A DNA stretch of 19,704 nucleotides from VAZQ01 sp035693615. Lineage in GTDB: Bacteria > Pseudomonadota > Alphaproteobacteria > Rhizobiales > Xanthobacteraceae. Below the pieces are notes generated by a model that was not told the origin of the DNA, ran no database searches, and worked only from the letters and a program-made list of their open reading frames with translations. Location: NCBI GenBank assembly GCA_035693615.1, contig DASSGH010000067.1:1-19704 (forward strand), in the 5' to 3' direction. Numbering within the stretch: the stretch's first letter is position 1; each line of letters opens with the position of its first letter. The position numbers and the translations under genes were made by a program. This document shows positions 7,456 through 14,934 of this stretch, one piece after another.

Positions 7456-7680
7456 GATTTGATCTGGCGCCGCTAGCCATCCCTCCGTTGCTGAACCCGA
7501 GCTTTAGTTCGTGCATGCAAGTTCCGCAATGCCAAGGGCGCAACACAGGGACAATCTCACGGTATTCCTGTGCGCCGGCAATTGAGGCTCGAACTCCGGA
7601 TTGTTCACCGAACGACTTCGGACCGAGGGACCTCCCTTGGCCTGCGAATCCGGCGCAAGTTGCGTGTCGAGAGGTCACGT

Positions 7681-8901
7681 TCAGTCAAACACACCTTGCT
7701 GGCGGTACGATTCGTATTCCGCCTCGCTCAATCCGATGAGGTCGCGGAACACGAAATCGTTATCGGCGCCGACGCAGGGTGCCGGTCCGATGATGTCGCC
7801 GGGAGCCTCGACGAGATCGAATCCGGGGTAGCAATAGGCGTGGTCGCCCATCTCCGGATGGCGTCGCACGCGGAATTGCCGGCGGGCGCGAAGCTGCGGG
7901 TCGGAGAACAGGCCCGCCATGCCCACCACGGGATAAGCTGGGACGCCGGCCGCCTGTAAGGCGATGGCCGCGGTCTCGGCGCCGCGTTGCCCGGTCCAAG
8001 CCGAGATAACGGCATCGAGCGCCTTGCCGTTCGTCCGTCGCGCCGGCGCCGTCGCAAAGCGCGGATCGCCGGCCAGACTGCCATCCCCGATCGCTCGTGC
8101 GAGCGCTGCGAACTCGTCATCGGACCAGCACGACAGAGCAACCCATTCTCCATCGTGGCACAGGAACGCGCCATGCGGCGCGGCGACCGGGTCATCGTTG
8201 CCGCAGCGGGTGGGAACGCGGCCGCTGGCGAAGAACTCCCGCAGCGCCCCCCCCATGAACACCAGACCGCATTCGTATTGCGAAAGATCGATCAGCGCGC
8301 CCTTGCCGGTCCGCCGGCTGCGGGTAACGCCGGCTAGCGCGGCCGAGGCGCCAAGCAGCGAGGCGACGTAGTCGATATAGGGACCATAGAGCAGCATCGG
8401 CGGACCTTCGGGAACGCCGGTGAGCTCGCACATGCCGGCGAGTGCCGAGAGCTGCGAACCGAAGCCGGGCTGGTCCGCACGCGGTCCGGTCTGCCCCATG
8501 TTGCAGGTCGAGAGCATCACCAGCCGCGGATTGCGTTCCGCGAGCGCGCCGAAACCGAGCCCGAGGCGCTCCATCACGCCGGGCCGCATATTCTCGATGA
8601 TGAGGTCGCACCATTGCGCCATGCGCCGCGCGAGTGCCATGCCCGCCGGCTTCTTGAGGTCGACGGTGACGCTGTATTTCGAATCGTTGAAGAAGGCGAA
8701 GCAGCCGCTGCGGTTGTAGCCCGGACGATCGTCCTTGAAAGGCGGATACTGGATGCGGAACCCGTCCGGCCGCTCTTTCGATTCCATGTGAATTGTGCGC
8801 GCGCCGAAATTGGCCAGCACCTTGCCGATATGCGGGCCTGCGGCGTAGCCGCCGAATTCGAGCACCTTCAGCCCGGCAAGCGCCTGCCCGACCGCACTCA
8901 C
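7681..8901 (-). CDS. Class III CoA-transferase, catalytically competent subunit of a pair
   Basis: The 406-residue CaiB/BaiF enzyme transfers CoA between carboxylates. The landmarks are LKVLEFGGYAAGP (11-23), ARTIHMESKERPDG (34-47), YSVTVDLKKPAG (76-87), DLIIENMRPGVMERLG (99-114) and the catalytic Asp D177 in YIDYVAS. The start is GTG 8901: its GTGA overlaps the stop of the upstream transferase gene, and GGAAGG lies about 6 bases before it. A longer frame to 9042 is only reading frame within that gene. The overlap implies translational coupling and a fixed 1:1 ratio with the 8898-10073 product, as in heteromeric transferases such as BbsEF or the succinyl-CoA:phthalate enzyme (family knowledge). 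The substrate is inferred only from context. Confidence 0.93.
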   Translation of the reverse strand: MSAVGQALAGLKVLEFGGYAAGPHIGKVLANFGARTIHMESKERPDGFRIQYPPFKDDRPGYNRSGCFAFFNDSKYSVTVDLKKPAGMALARRMAQWCDLIIENMRPGVMERLGLGFGALAERNPRLVMLSTCNMGQTGPRADQPGFGSQLSALAGMCELTGVPEGPPMLLYGPYIDYVASLLGASAALAGVTRSRRTGKGALIDLSQYECGLVFMGGALREFFASGRVPTRCGNDDPVAAPHGAFLCHDGEWVALSCWSDDEFAALARAIGDGSLAGDPRFATAPARRTNGKALDAVISAWTGQRGAETAAIALQAAGVPAYPVVGMAGLFSDPQLRARRQFRVRRHPEMGDHAYCYPGFDLVEAPGDIIGPAPCVGADNDFVFRDLIGLSEAEYESYRQQGVFD

Positions 8902-10073
8902 GGTTTGCCTTCCGCGCCCGACGAGCCCGCGCGCCCCGCGGCGCTCGGCGCGCCAACGGACGCCGGTGCGGCCGGGAACGGCGCGCCGGGATGGTGACGC
9001 AGTGGCGGCCGCTCGCCGTCGATCACCGCAAAGCTGCCGCAAAACCGGTCGGCCGAGTCAGCGACGGTCTGGAAAAAGGCGCGCGCCTCAAGCTGCGGAT
9101 CGCTGGCGATATCGGCGACGGTTGCGACCGGGTAGCCCAGCATCTCGCGCCGGTGCCCTTCGATGAGGAATTCGCGCTTGGTCAAGCGCGCAAAGAACTG
9201 GGCGACCGGCGCCTCGATGGCGTCGACCTCCGCCTGGTCCGCCTTGGTGGGATCCCAGGTTTTCCAATCGATCGCCGCGAGCGCGCCGAGCTCGGCGCCG
9301 CTTTGACGCATCCAGGCGACAAGCTGCTCGTTCGTGCGCCGCCCCGCCGCGCCGCCGTAGAAGATAAAATTGATGTAGCCGTCGCGGCACGGCCAGAACA
9401 CGCGATAACGCGCGCCCTTGATCGAGCGGCCGGTCATGAAGGCCCCGGCGCGAGTAGGCTCGATGCCGACGAGGTCGACAAACGCCGGCGCGTGCGAGAG
9501 CGCAGCGATGACGGAGGCCTGGGCGGAGACATCCACGAGATCGCCGCGGCCGGTGGCGTCGCGGCGAAACAGCGCAACGACGGCGCCGATGGCGGCGTGC
9601 GCGCCGGCCCAGCCGTAGGATTGCGGCTCGCTCACCCGCACCGGCATGCCGTCGGGCTCGCCAGCGAGCGCCATGGCCCCGCCGGCGGCCATGAGCTCGA
9701 TGTCGCTTGCCTTCCACGCACTGCGTGGGCCCACGCCGCCGAACGGCCGGATCGCGACGACCACCAAGCGCGGATAATCCCGGCGCAACGCGAGCGGATC
9801 GAGACATGCACCGGGGATGGCCGCAGATGGCGTGAGCAGACAAATGTCTGCGGTGCGCAGCAATTCCTCGACCCGCGCGCGCGCGCTCGCAGGCTCCGGA
9901 TCGAGTTCGAGAATGCGCTTGTTGACGTTGAAAGCGCGCCATTCCGCGCGGCTGCGGTCGCTGCCGGGCGGCTCAAGCTTGATGACATCAGCACCGAGAT
10001 CGGCGAGCAGGCGCCCCGCGAGCCAGCCCAGCCGATCCGTGGCGTCGATGATCAACACGTCCGACAGCAGCAT
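8898..10073 (-). CDS. Class III CoA-transferase homologue lacking the catalytic Asp
   Basis: The 391-residue product is a CaiB/BaiF family member by its fold motifs: LLSDVLIIDATDRLGWLAGRLL (2-23), ADVIKLEPPGSDRSR (28-42), NVNKRILELD (49-58) and the DATGRGDLVDVSAQ segment (172-185). At the position of the catalytic Asp (D177 in its partner, aligned by the invariant Gly/Ala/Leu pattern that follows) it has Tyr153 (PQSYGWAG). It is therefore probably an inactive structural or regulatory partner of the 7681-8901 enzyme, with which it overlaps by GTGA. ATG 10073 is preferred: AAAAGAG lies 7-8 bases upstream, and the codons between it and ATG 10097 have low GC at third positions. It follows the UbiD gene after about 127 bases. 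Confidence 0.88.
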   Translation of the reverse strand: MLLSDVLIIDATDRLGWLAGRLLADLGADVIKLEPPGSDRSRAEWRAFNVNKRILELDPEPASARARVEELLRTADICLLTPSAAIPGACLDPLALRRDYPRLVVVAIRPFGGVGPRSAWKASDIELMAAGGAMALAGEPDGMPVRVSEPQSYGWAGAHAAIGAVVALFRRDATGRGDLVDVSAQASVIAALSHAPAFVDLVGIEPTRAGAFMTGRSIKGARYRVFWPCRDGYINFIFYGGAAGRRTNEQLVAWMRQSGAELGALAAIDWKTWDPTKADQAEVDAIEAPVAQFFARLTKREFLIEGHRREMLGYPVATVADIASDPQLEARAFFQTVADSADRFCGSFAVIDGERPPLRHHPGAPFPAAPASVGAPSAAGRAGSSGAEGKP

Positions 10074-10160
10074 GGCGCTACTCTTTTCACCAGTCATGCG
10101 CCGGTTTGACCCGCCCACCCATCTTTTCTCGCATGAGGTCGTTTGCGAAGGCGGATGGAT

Positions 10161-10179
10161 TGCCGGGCTAAACCCGGCA
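10161..10179. repeat. REP-like hairpin between ubiD-like and CoA-transferase genes
   Basis: TGCCGGG (10161-10167) and CCCGGCA (10173-10179) form a perfect 7-bp stem with loop CTAAA. It lies inside the operon gap between the UbiD stop and the CoA-transferase start. No T-run follows on either strand, so it is a poor terminator and better seen as a dispersed palindrome or mRNA-stabilising hairpin. Confidence 0.5.
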
Positions 10180-10200
10180 GTGACGACGCAAATTTGCGGT

Positions 10201-11784
10201 TCAGCGACCGGAGCGAGCGAGCGAGTGGACCCATCCGACCATGCGCGAGCGGGCGTTCTCGATGTCCTTCCCGCTGAAGAAGTCCTCCGGCTTGACCCGA
10301 TCGACGGGATAGACCGGCCGCAGGAAGTCGCTCTCGTAGCCGAACGGCACCGTGGCATCGATGCCCATACCGCCCTCGAAATTGGTATTCGAGGCCGTCC
10401 ACTGCTTCTCCCCCGCGGTCATGCGTTCAGCCGGCATGAAGGTCTGACCGCGGCCGCCGGGAATGGGGTTGAGGATGTCAGTGCGTGGATTCACCCGCGT
10501 GGTGAGGCACCACATGACGTCGTCCATCGAGTAGGGGTCGACGTCCTCGCTCACCGCGATTGCAAGCCGCATGCCCTGCGAGCAGGAAAGCGCCGCGGCG
10601 AGGAAGTTGCGCTGCCAGCCTTCGTCGATCTGGTGGCGCTTCTTGACCTGGATGATGCAGCCGCCCCAGTCGGTCATGCAGTAGGGGATCACCACGTTCT
10701 GCACGATGCCGGGCTGCAGCCGCTGGCACAGCTCATAGAGCGCCGCCTCACGCACCGTGGTGTCGATGTTGTGGTCATCGAGCGTGTGTACGCCCAGAGC
10801 GAAGATGATCGGCTTAGTCTTCGGATCGCGCATGGTCACCGCGGTCACGTGGAACGTCGGCGCCTTGTAAGCCTTGCCCATGTAGCCCGCCCATTCCGGA
10901 TGGAAATGGAAGCGGCCTTGGACGCCGGCGTCCTCCGACTCCTTGGTCTCGAAGCGGCGGTCGCGGGGATCGACGTAGCCTTCCAGCACGAGCTCGGAAT
11001 CGGCGAGCGCCATGGCCTCGACCGTGCGCGCCTTGACCAGCCGGATCGGCGCGCCCTGCACGGCGCCGGCGATGCCGATCTCGTCGCACCCCATCGGCAG
11101 CACCGCGTAATCGAAACCGGCGCCGGCCAGCAAGGTGCAGGCCGGCGGCACGCCGAAGCACATGGTGATGGGGACCCGCTCGTTCGACTTGTAGTACTTG
11201 TTGACGACCTGCCACATGTGCGAGCCGGGCGAGATCTGGAACGTGCCGACATTGCCCCAGCGGAAATTCATGCGGTTGTAACCGAGGTCGGAACCGCCAT
11301 CGAATTGCGGACCGGTGACGCAGCGGATGGCCGAGCCCACTGTCAGCTCGGGCTCGTAGGTGGTGTGCCTGATCGCCACCACGTGCTCGTTGACGTCCTC
11401 CGGCGACTTAATGACGTGCTCCTGGCACGGCGCCTCGTGCTGCCGGATCTCGACGGGCTTGAGCGGGTGGCCCAGCGCATACGCAAGCTTCTTCACCCGC
11501 TCGGCGTCGTCCTTCCAACCGAACATCTTGTTGATGACCTTGATGTCGCCGAACAGGTTGGTCAGCACGCGGTGATTGGGCTTGCCCTTCACCTTGTTGA
11601 ACAGCACCGGACAACCGCCGTCCATGTGCTTCTGCAGCCCGGTGACTTCGAGGTCTGGGTCGACCGGCTTGTCGGTTTCGATCAGGTCACCTTGCGCGCG
11701 CAGCCAGTCGAGCGTGCTGCGCAGATCGGACGCATGGTGCTGCTTGTCGGCGGAAGGCTTTTCCTTGCGCAGGATTTTTTGCAT
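10201..11784 (-). CDS. UbiD-family prenyl-FMN (de)carboxylase
   Basis: The family (de)carboxylates aromatic or unsaturated acids with prenyl-FMN made by UbiX. The 527-residue product opens DLRSTLDWLRAQGDLIE (20-36). It shows GGSDLGYNRM (163-172), H189, DEIGIAG (234-240), VKARTV (250-255), ELVLEGYVDP (264-273) and FHVTAVTMR (311-319). By alignment from memory, R171, H189 and E235 match conserved prFMN/metal residues, but the usual metal-ligand Asn is Asp (D166), and the common EGPFGEWTGY loop is replaced by a longer His-rich segment (about 280-305). It is thus an atypical subfamily of about 59 kDa, close in size to phthaloyl-CoA decarboxylase. ATG 11784 is chosen because codon bias drops upstream; ATG 11829 and 11880 are possible. 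It is divergent from MarR and followed by two CoA-transferases. Confidence 0.9.
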   Translation of the reverse strand: MQKILRKEKPSADKQHHASDLRSTLDWLRAQGDLIETDKPVDPDLEVTGLQKHMDGGCPVLFNKVKGKPNHRVLTNLFGDIKVINKMFGWKDDAERVKKLAYALGHPLKPVEIRQHEAPCQEHVIKSPEDVNEHVVAIRHTTYEPELTVGSAIRCVTGPQFDGGSDLGYNRMNFRWGNVGTFQISPGSHMWQVVNKYYKSNERVPITMCFGVPPACTLLAGAGFDYAVLPMGCDEIGIAGAVQGAPIRLVKARTVEAMALADSELVLEGYVDPRDRRFETKESEDAGVQGRFHFHPEWAGYMGKAYKAPTFHVTAVTMRDPKTKPIIFALGVHTLDDHNIDTTVREAALYELCQRLQPGIVQNVVIPYCMTDWGGCIIQVKKRHQIDEGWQRNFLAAALSCSQGMRLAIAVSEDVDPYSMDDVMWCLTTRVNPRTDILNPIPGGRGQTFMPAERMTAGEKQWTASNTNFEGGMGIDATVPFGYESDFLRPVYPVDRVKPEDFFSGKDIENARSRMVGWVHSLARSGR

Positions 11785-11884
11785 GAGGTCTTGAGCTCCG
11801 TCCGTAGGAGCGGCGTGAGCCGCTGCCATGTGCCGAATTTCTGAAAGCGGAACCGTCGCGGCGGCCGCTACCCCGATCATCAGG

Positions 11885-11922
11885 GTTCCATTGCATAGAT
11901 TTCTAAGTATTATGGGCTTGGA
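11885..11922. promoter_or_regulatory. AT-rich divergent promoter/operator between UbiD-family gene and marR
   Basis: An AT-rich island stands out from the GC-rich surroundings between the two divergent genes. It includes CATA...TATG outer arms (11894-11914) as an imperfect palindrome and TATTAT at 11908-11913, a plausible -10 for marR. MarR proteins usually bind such palindromes in their own divergent promoter and release on binding an aromatic ligand. The site is proposed from position and composition, not from a known consensus. Confidence 0.4.
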
Positions 11923-12504
11923 ATGAGAATGGTGTCAATGTCAGCGACGGCAATTGGTCACATGCGCCGCGGCAGTGCAAAATCGACGAGGCCGGCCGTT
12001 GCAGCCCGCAGCGGCTCGCGTCGCGGCGCCCTCCGCCGAACTCGCCAACGCGAGCCGTCTCGTAACTCGGAATTCCCGCCCGACGAAAGCTCGGGCTATC
12101 TCGTCCGCGACGCCCACCGCGCCTTTCAACGCCTGCTGGAGCGGCGCATCGCCGCGCATGGCGTGACGCGTGGCCAGTGGTATTTCCTGCGCGTATTATG
12201 GAACGAGGATGGTCTCACCCAACGCGAGCTCTCGGCACGCGTCGGCATGATGGAGCCGACCACCGTCATCGCGCTGCGCGGCATGGAAAAGTCCAGGCTA
12301 ATCCGCCGGCTGCGCAGCACTGACGATAAGCGCCGGTCGCATGTGTGGCTCACGGCCAAGGCGCAACGCATGCGCAATCGGCTGCTGGCGCTCGCTCGCG
12401 GCATCACCGAAGAAGCCGAAGCCGGCATCAGCCGCGACGACCTGCTGCGGTTCCGGCGCGCCATCGCGCAGATGACGGCCAATCTCGACCGCATCCAGCG
12501 CTAG
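11923..12504 (+). CDS. MarR-family transcriptional regulator
   Basis: The 193-residue protein has a basic, poorly conserved N-terminus (1-55) and then the MarR fold: helix YLVRDAHRAFQRLLERR (59-75), the winged helix-turn-helix (LTQRELSARVG at 98-108, TTVIALRGMEKSRLIRR 113-129) and the wing STDDKRRSHVWLT (132-144), with a dimerisation helix after it. The Asp-Lys-Arg wing residues that touch the DNA minor groove are intact. It is divergent from the UbiD/CoA-transferase operon and is its likely local repressor, with an aromatic acid or its CoA ester as a plausible inducer (inference). ATG 11923 gives the longest form; 11929, 11938 and 11962 are also possible, and none has a strong ribosome site. 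Confidence 0.9.
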   Translation: MRMVSMSATAIGHMRRGSAKSTRPAVAARSGSRRGALRRTRQREPSRNSEFPPDESSGYLVRDAHRAFQRLLERRIAAHGVTRGQWYFLRVLWNEDGLTQRELSARVGMMEPTTVIALRGMEKSRLIRRLRSTDDKRRSHVWLTAKAQRMRNRLLALARGITEEAEAGISRDDLLRFRRAIAQMTANLDRIQR

Positions 12505-12576
12505 CGCGGCCTCCGCGCATTGCCGTAAGGCCGTGGAATTCCGCGCACATCGACGCCGCCGCCCTAATGAACGGTG

Positions 12577-13992
12577 CTAAGGCGCGCGGCTCTGCGCGTT
12601 CCAGTAGCGCTCCAGATTGCCGATCAACGCCGGGCTGAAGTGGCAATAAGCTTGCTCGCGCGCATAGACGGCGAAATAGGCGCGGAAGGCATCGAGCGGC
12701 TCTTGCGTGATGCGAATCGCCCGCCGGTTGCTCGCAGCGCTGACCACGCCGGAATTGGTCAGTCCAATGACCACCCTCTCGAGGGCGGCGTCCATCTCGC
12801 CGGTGCCGACGACCTCGTCGCAGATCAGCCGGCCTTCCGGGCTGTCGCAGTCGAGCCGCCGCTCGTACTGAATCGCCTGTCGCGCGAGGCGGTCGCCGGT
12901 GAAGCGGGGCATGCGCATGTTGGCGGCACCGGGGATGATGCCTTCCTTGCGCGCCGGCAAGGTAAGGAACGCGCCGCGCTCGGCAAGCACGTAGTCCATC
13001 ACCAGCAAGATTTGGCAGTGGCCGCCGATGGCGAAGGATTCGACCGCGGCGATCCAGGGCTTCTCGATGCTACTGCCGCCGAACTCATCGGGCGGCGCGT
13101 CGTCGGCGAAGGCAAGTCCGCGATAGATTTTGTTGACGTAGCCGAGATCGCGCTGGAGATACCAAACGAACGGAATCCGCCCGTGATAGAGATGGGTGAG
13201 GTTGATGCCGGCGCCGAAAACGCGGCGGCCTTTGTATTTCGGATGCTCGACGACGCCGCCGCGCATGACAGCGATTTCGCTTGCGCGGTCGAGCAGCGCG
13301 AGATCGACGCAGATTTCCGCGGCATCGAGCGAAGTCTGATCTTCGGCGTTGAGAAATCGAGGATTGTTCTGGGTTACCACCGCCGCCTTGCCGCTGCGGT
13401 GAACCGACGCGCCGCTGAGCTCGACCCTGCCCTCGCGCTCGAACTGCGCTAGGAGGCTCTGTGCCTCGGCGCGCGGCAGCAACATCGCGTGACAGAGGTG
13501 GCGTCCGCAGCTTTCGTGGCGGAGCACGGCGGAGAGAAACAGCCCCTGATCGATCTCGAGCCCGCTCCGGTCGCGCTGGATCAACCCATCCTCGGCAGCG
13601 AGCTCTTGGGCCGTAGGAAGTAGACCCGGCACCACCTCTGCGGCGCGCAGCACCAGTTCCTCGACGCGAACGAAGCGCGAGCGCCGCGCCGTCGCCGCTT
13701 CATAGACCGCATCGGCGTGGCGGCGAAGAAAGCGCGCGCGCGCCTCGCGCGAGCGATGCTGAATGAGCGCCGCGGCGGCGTGCTCGCCCGCATTGCAGCG
13801 CGGCTTGTGCGGTAATCGCCCCAAAAGTTGCGCCGATCTGCGCCAGTACTCGGAGAATGTCGCGCAATCGGCGGGAAAATCGGTAAGCTCGCGCGGCTCC
13901 GCCCGCAGCCATGCCGCGATGTCGGCGGTAGCCAAGCCTGCCGCCGCGAGGCAGTCAGCTGCATCAGTGGTACGCGCAAATGTCACGGCCAT
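12577..13992 (-). CDS. dpgC: DpgC-like cofactor-independent arylacetyl-CoA dioxygenase homologue
   Basis: The 471-residue protein has a helical N-terminal domain of about 190 residues followed by a crotonase domain, the two-part build of (3,5-dihydroxyphenyl)acetyl-CoA 1,2-dioxygenase. Crotonase landmarks include NNPRFLNAEDQTS (209-221), FGAGINL (259-265, first oxyanion amide), AIGGHCQ (321-327, second oxyanion turn) and LPARKEGIIPGAAN (345-358). The PKYKGRRVFGAGINLTHL block and RDLGYVNKIYRG (281-292) recall DpgC rather than ordinary enoyl-CoA hydratases. DpgC oxidises an arylacetyl-CoA with O2, without metal or flavin, to an arylglyoxylate and free CoA. DpgA/B/D, the glycopeptide-antibiotic partners, are absent, so the role here is different, probably catabolic (inference). 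It is convergent with marR. ATG 13992 has no clear ribosome site. Confidence 0.8.
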   Translation of the reverse strand: MAVTFARTTDAADCLAAAGLATADIAAWLRAEPRELTDFPADCATFSEYWRRSAQLLGRLPHKPRCNAGEHAAAALIQHRSREARARFLRRHADAVYEAATARRSRFVRVEELVLRAAEVVPGLLPTAQELAAEDGLIQRDRSGLEIDQGLFLSAVLRHESCGRHLCHAMLLPRAEAQSLLAQFEREGRVELSGASVHRSGKAAVVTQNNPRFLNAEDQTSLDAAEICVDLALLDRASEIAVMRGGVVEHPKYKGRRVFGAGINLTHLYHGRIPFVWYLQRDLGYVNKIYRGLAFADDAPPDEFGGSSIEKPWIAAVESFAIGGHCQILLVMDYVLAERGAFLTLPARKEGIIPGAANMRMPRFTGDRLARQAIQYERRLDCDSPEGRLICDEVVGTGEMDAALERVVIGLTNSGVVSAASNRRAIRITQEPLDAFRAYFAVYAREQAYCHFSPALIGNLERYWNAQSRAP

Positions 13993-14161
13993 ATGACACT
14001 AACCAAACCCTCGGTCCGGCGAAAGCGGAAGCAAAGTGCTGACCGCGGCAGCATAAACCTTGACCGCTGGTTCCACCTGGACACGGGTGCTAACATCATC
14101 GAGCCGCCTTTGAGGTGGCACGTCTGATCCGAATGCAATCACACGAATCGGGAGGATCTCA

Positions 14162-14827
14162 ATGAGGTCGGGAATTGGACTTCCGCTTTTGGCTGCTCTT
14201 GCGTTGACGGGGCTTGCCATGGGGGGTCCGGCGCAGGCGCAACAAGCCGGCATTACATTCTTCGTCACCAGCGTGGGCAAGGGTAATGGCGCCGACCTCG
14301 GCGGGCTTGCCGGCGCTGACGCGCATTGCCAGGCGCTCGCCAGAGCGGCCGGCTCCACCAATACTAACTGGCGCGCCTATCTGAGCACGACCGAGCCGGG
14401 CGGCGCCGCCGGCGTCAACGCGCGCGATCGCATTGGCAAGGGGCCATGGCAGAACGCGAAGGGCGTGGTCGTGGCAAAGAGCGTGGACGATCTCCACTCG
14501 GATTCGAACAATATCACCAAACAGACGGCGCTGACCGAGAAAGGCGAGCCGGTCAGCGGCCGAGGCGACGCAGTCAACACGCACGACATCCTGACCGGCT
14601 CTGACCCGCAGGGCCTATTCTCGACGGCTGGCGGCGACACCACGTGCGGAAACTGGACCAAGAGTGGCGAGGGTTCCGCAATCGTCGGGCATCATGATCG
14701 CACCGGTCTGCAAAATACCCGGCACATGAATTCCTGGAACTCCTCGCATGGCTCGCGCGGCTGCAGCCAGGACAACCTGAAGGCTACGGGCGGCGCCGGT
14801 TTGATCTACTGCTTCGCCGCGAATTAA
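14162..14827 (+). CDS. Secreted lectin-like four-cysteine protein
   Basis: The 221-residue protein has a clear Sec signal peptide (MRSGIGLPLL..., cleavage likely after AQA at 26). The mature part begins with ITFFVTSVGKGNGADLGGLAG (31-51). Four cysteines (C56, C162, C201, C217) suggest two disulfides. The end, SWNSSHGSRGCSQ...GGAGLIYCFA, with Trp/Gly-rich turns, resembles C-type-lectin or endostatin-like folds found in secreted bacterial proteins of unknown function. GGAGG lies 6 bases before ATG 14162. It stands alone, divergent from dpgC and convergent with purC. A periplasmic or extracellular site is expected. The ligand is unknown, and the fold assignment is from pattern recognition only. 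Confidence 0.8.
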   Translation: MRSGIGLPLLAALALTGLAMGGPAQAQQAGITFFVTSVGKGNGADLGGLAGADAHCQALARAAGSTNTNWRAYLSTTEPGGAAGVNARDRIGKGPWQNAKGVVVAKSVDDLHSDSNNITKQTALTEKGEPVSGRGDAVNTHDILTGSDPQGLFSTAGGDTTCGNWTKSGEGSAIVGHHDRTGLQNTRHMNSWNSSHGSRGCSQDNLKATGGAGLIYCFAAN

Positions 14828-14877
14828 TCCCGGCACGCCTCTCCGCGCGTCAGCGCAGAAATCCTGCTTACCTCCGT

Positions 14878-14908
14878 GAAGCGGGAGTCCATTCTGGATT
14901 CCCGCTTC
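14878..14908. repeat. Long REP-like hairpin between convergent genes
   Basis: GAAGCGGGAGTCCA (14878-14891) pairs with TGGATTCCCGCTTC (14895-14908) through 14 positions, with one G-T wobble and a TTC loop. It sits between the stops of the secreted-protein gene and purC. There is no T-run, so it may serve as a bidirectional 3'-end stabiliser. The TGGATTCCCGCTT...GGAATGAG form is typical of dispersed rhizobial palindromes (recalled, not searched). Confidence 0.6.
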
Positions 14909-14934
14909 GCGGAATGAGCCGACGCGCGAGCTCT

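Noticed and set aside
7456..7680. A possible coding frame with an HCGTC-like stretch in the spacer upstream of the three-helix protein (minus strand)
   Set aside because: The CxxC stands alone, there is no second pair, and the frame continues as a shadow of the membrane protein. I see no supported gene in this 225-base spacer.
8793..10109. A 438-codon plus-strand open frame
   Set aside because: It is antisense to the two CoA-transferase genes, with low-complexity Arg/Ala composition and no recognisable fold.
9817..11844. A 675-codon plus-strand open frame
   Set aside because: It lies fully antisense to the UbiD-family gene and the start of the CoA-transferase gene, is Arg/His/Asp-rich, has no domain, and is explained by GC-rich codon bias of the real genes.
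12504..12518. GCGCGG/CCGCGC hairpin after marR as a terminator
   Set aside because: The stem is short, there is no T-run on either strand, and such hairpins are expected by chance in GC-rich DNA.
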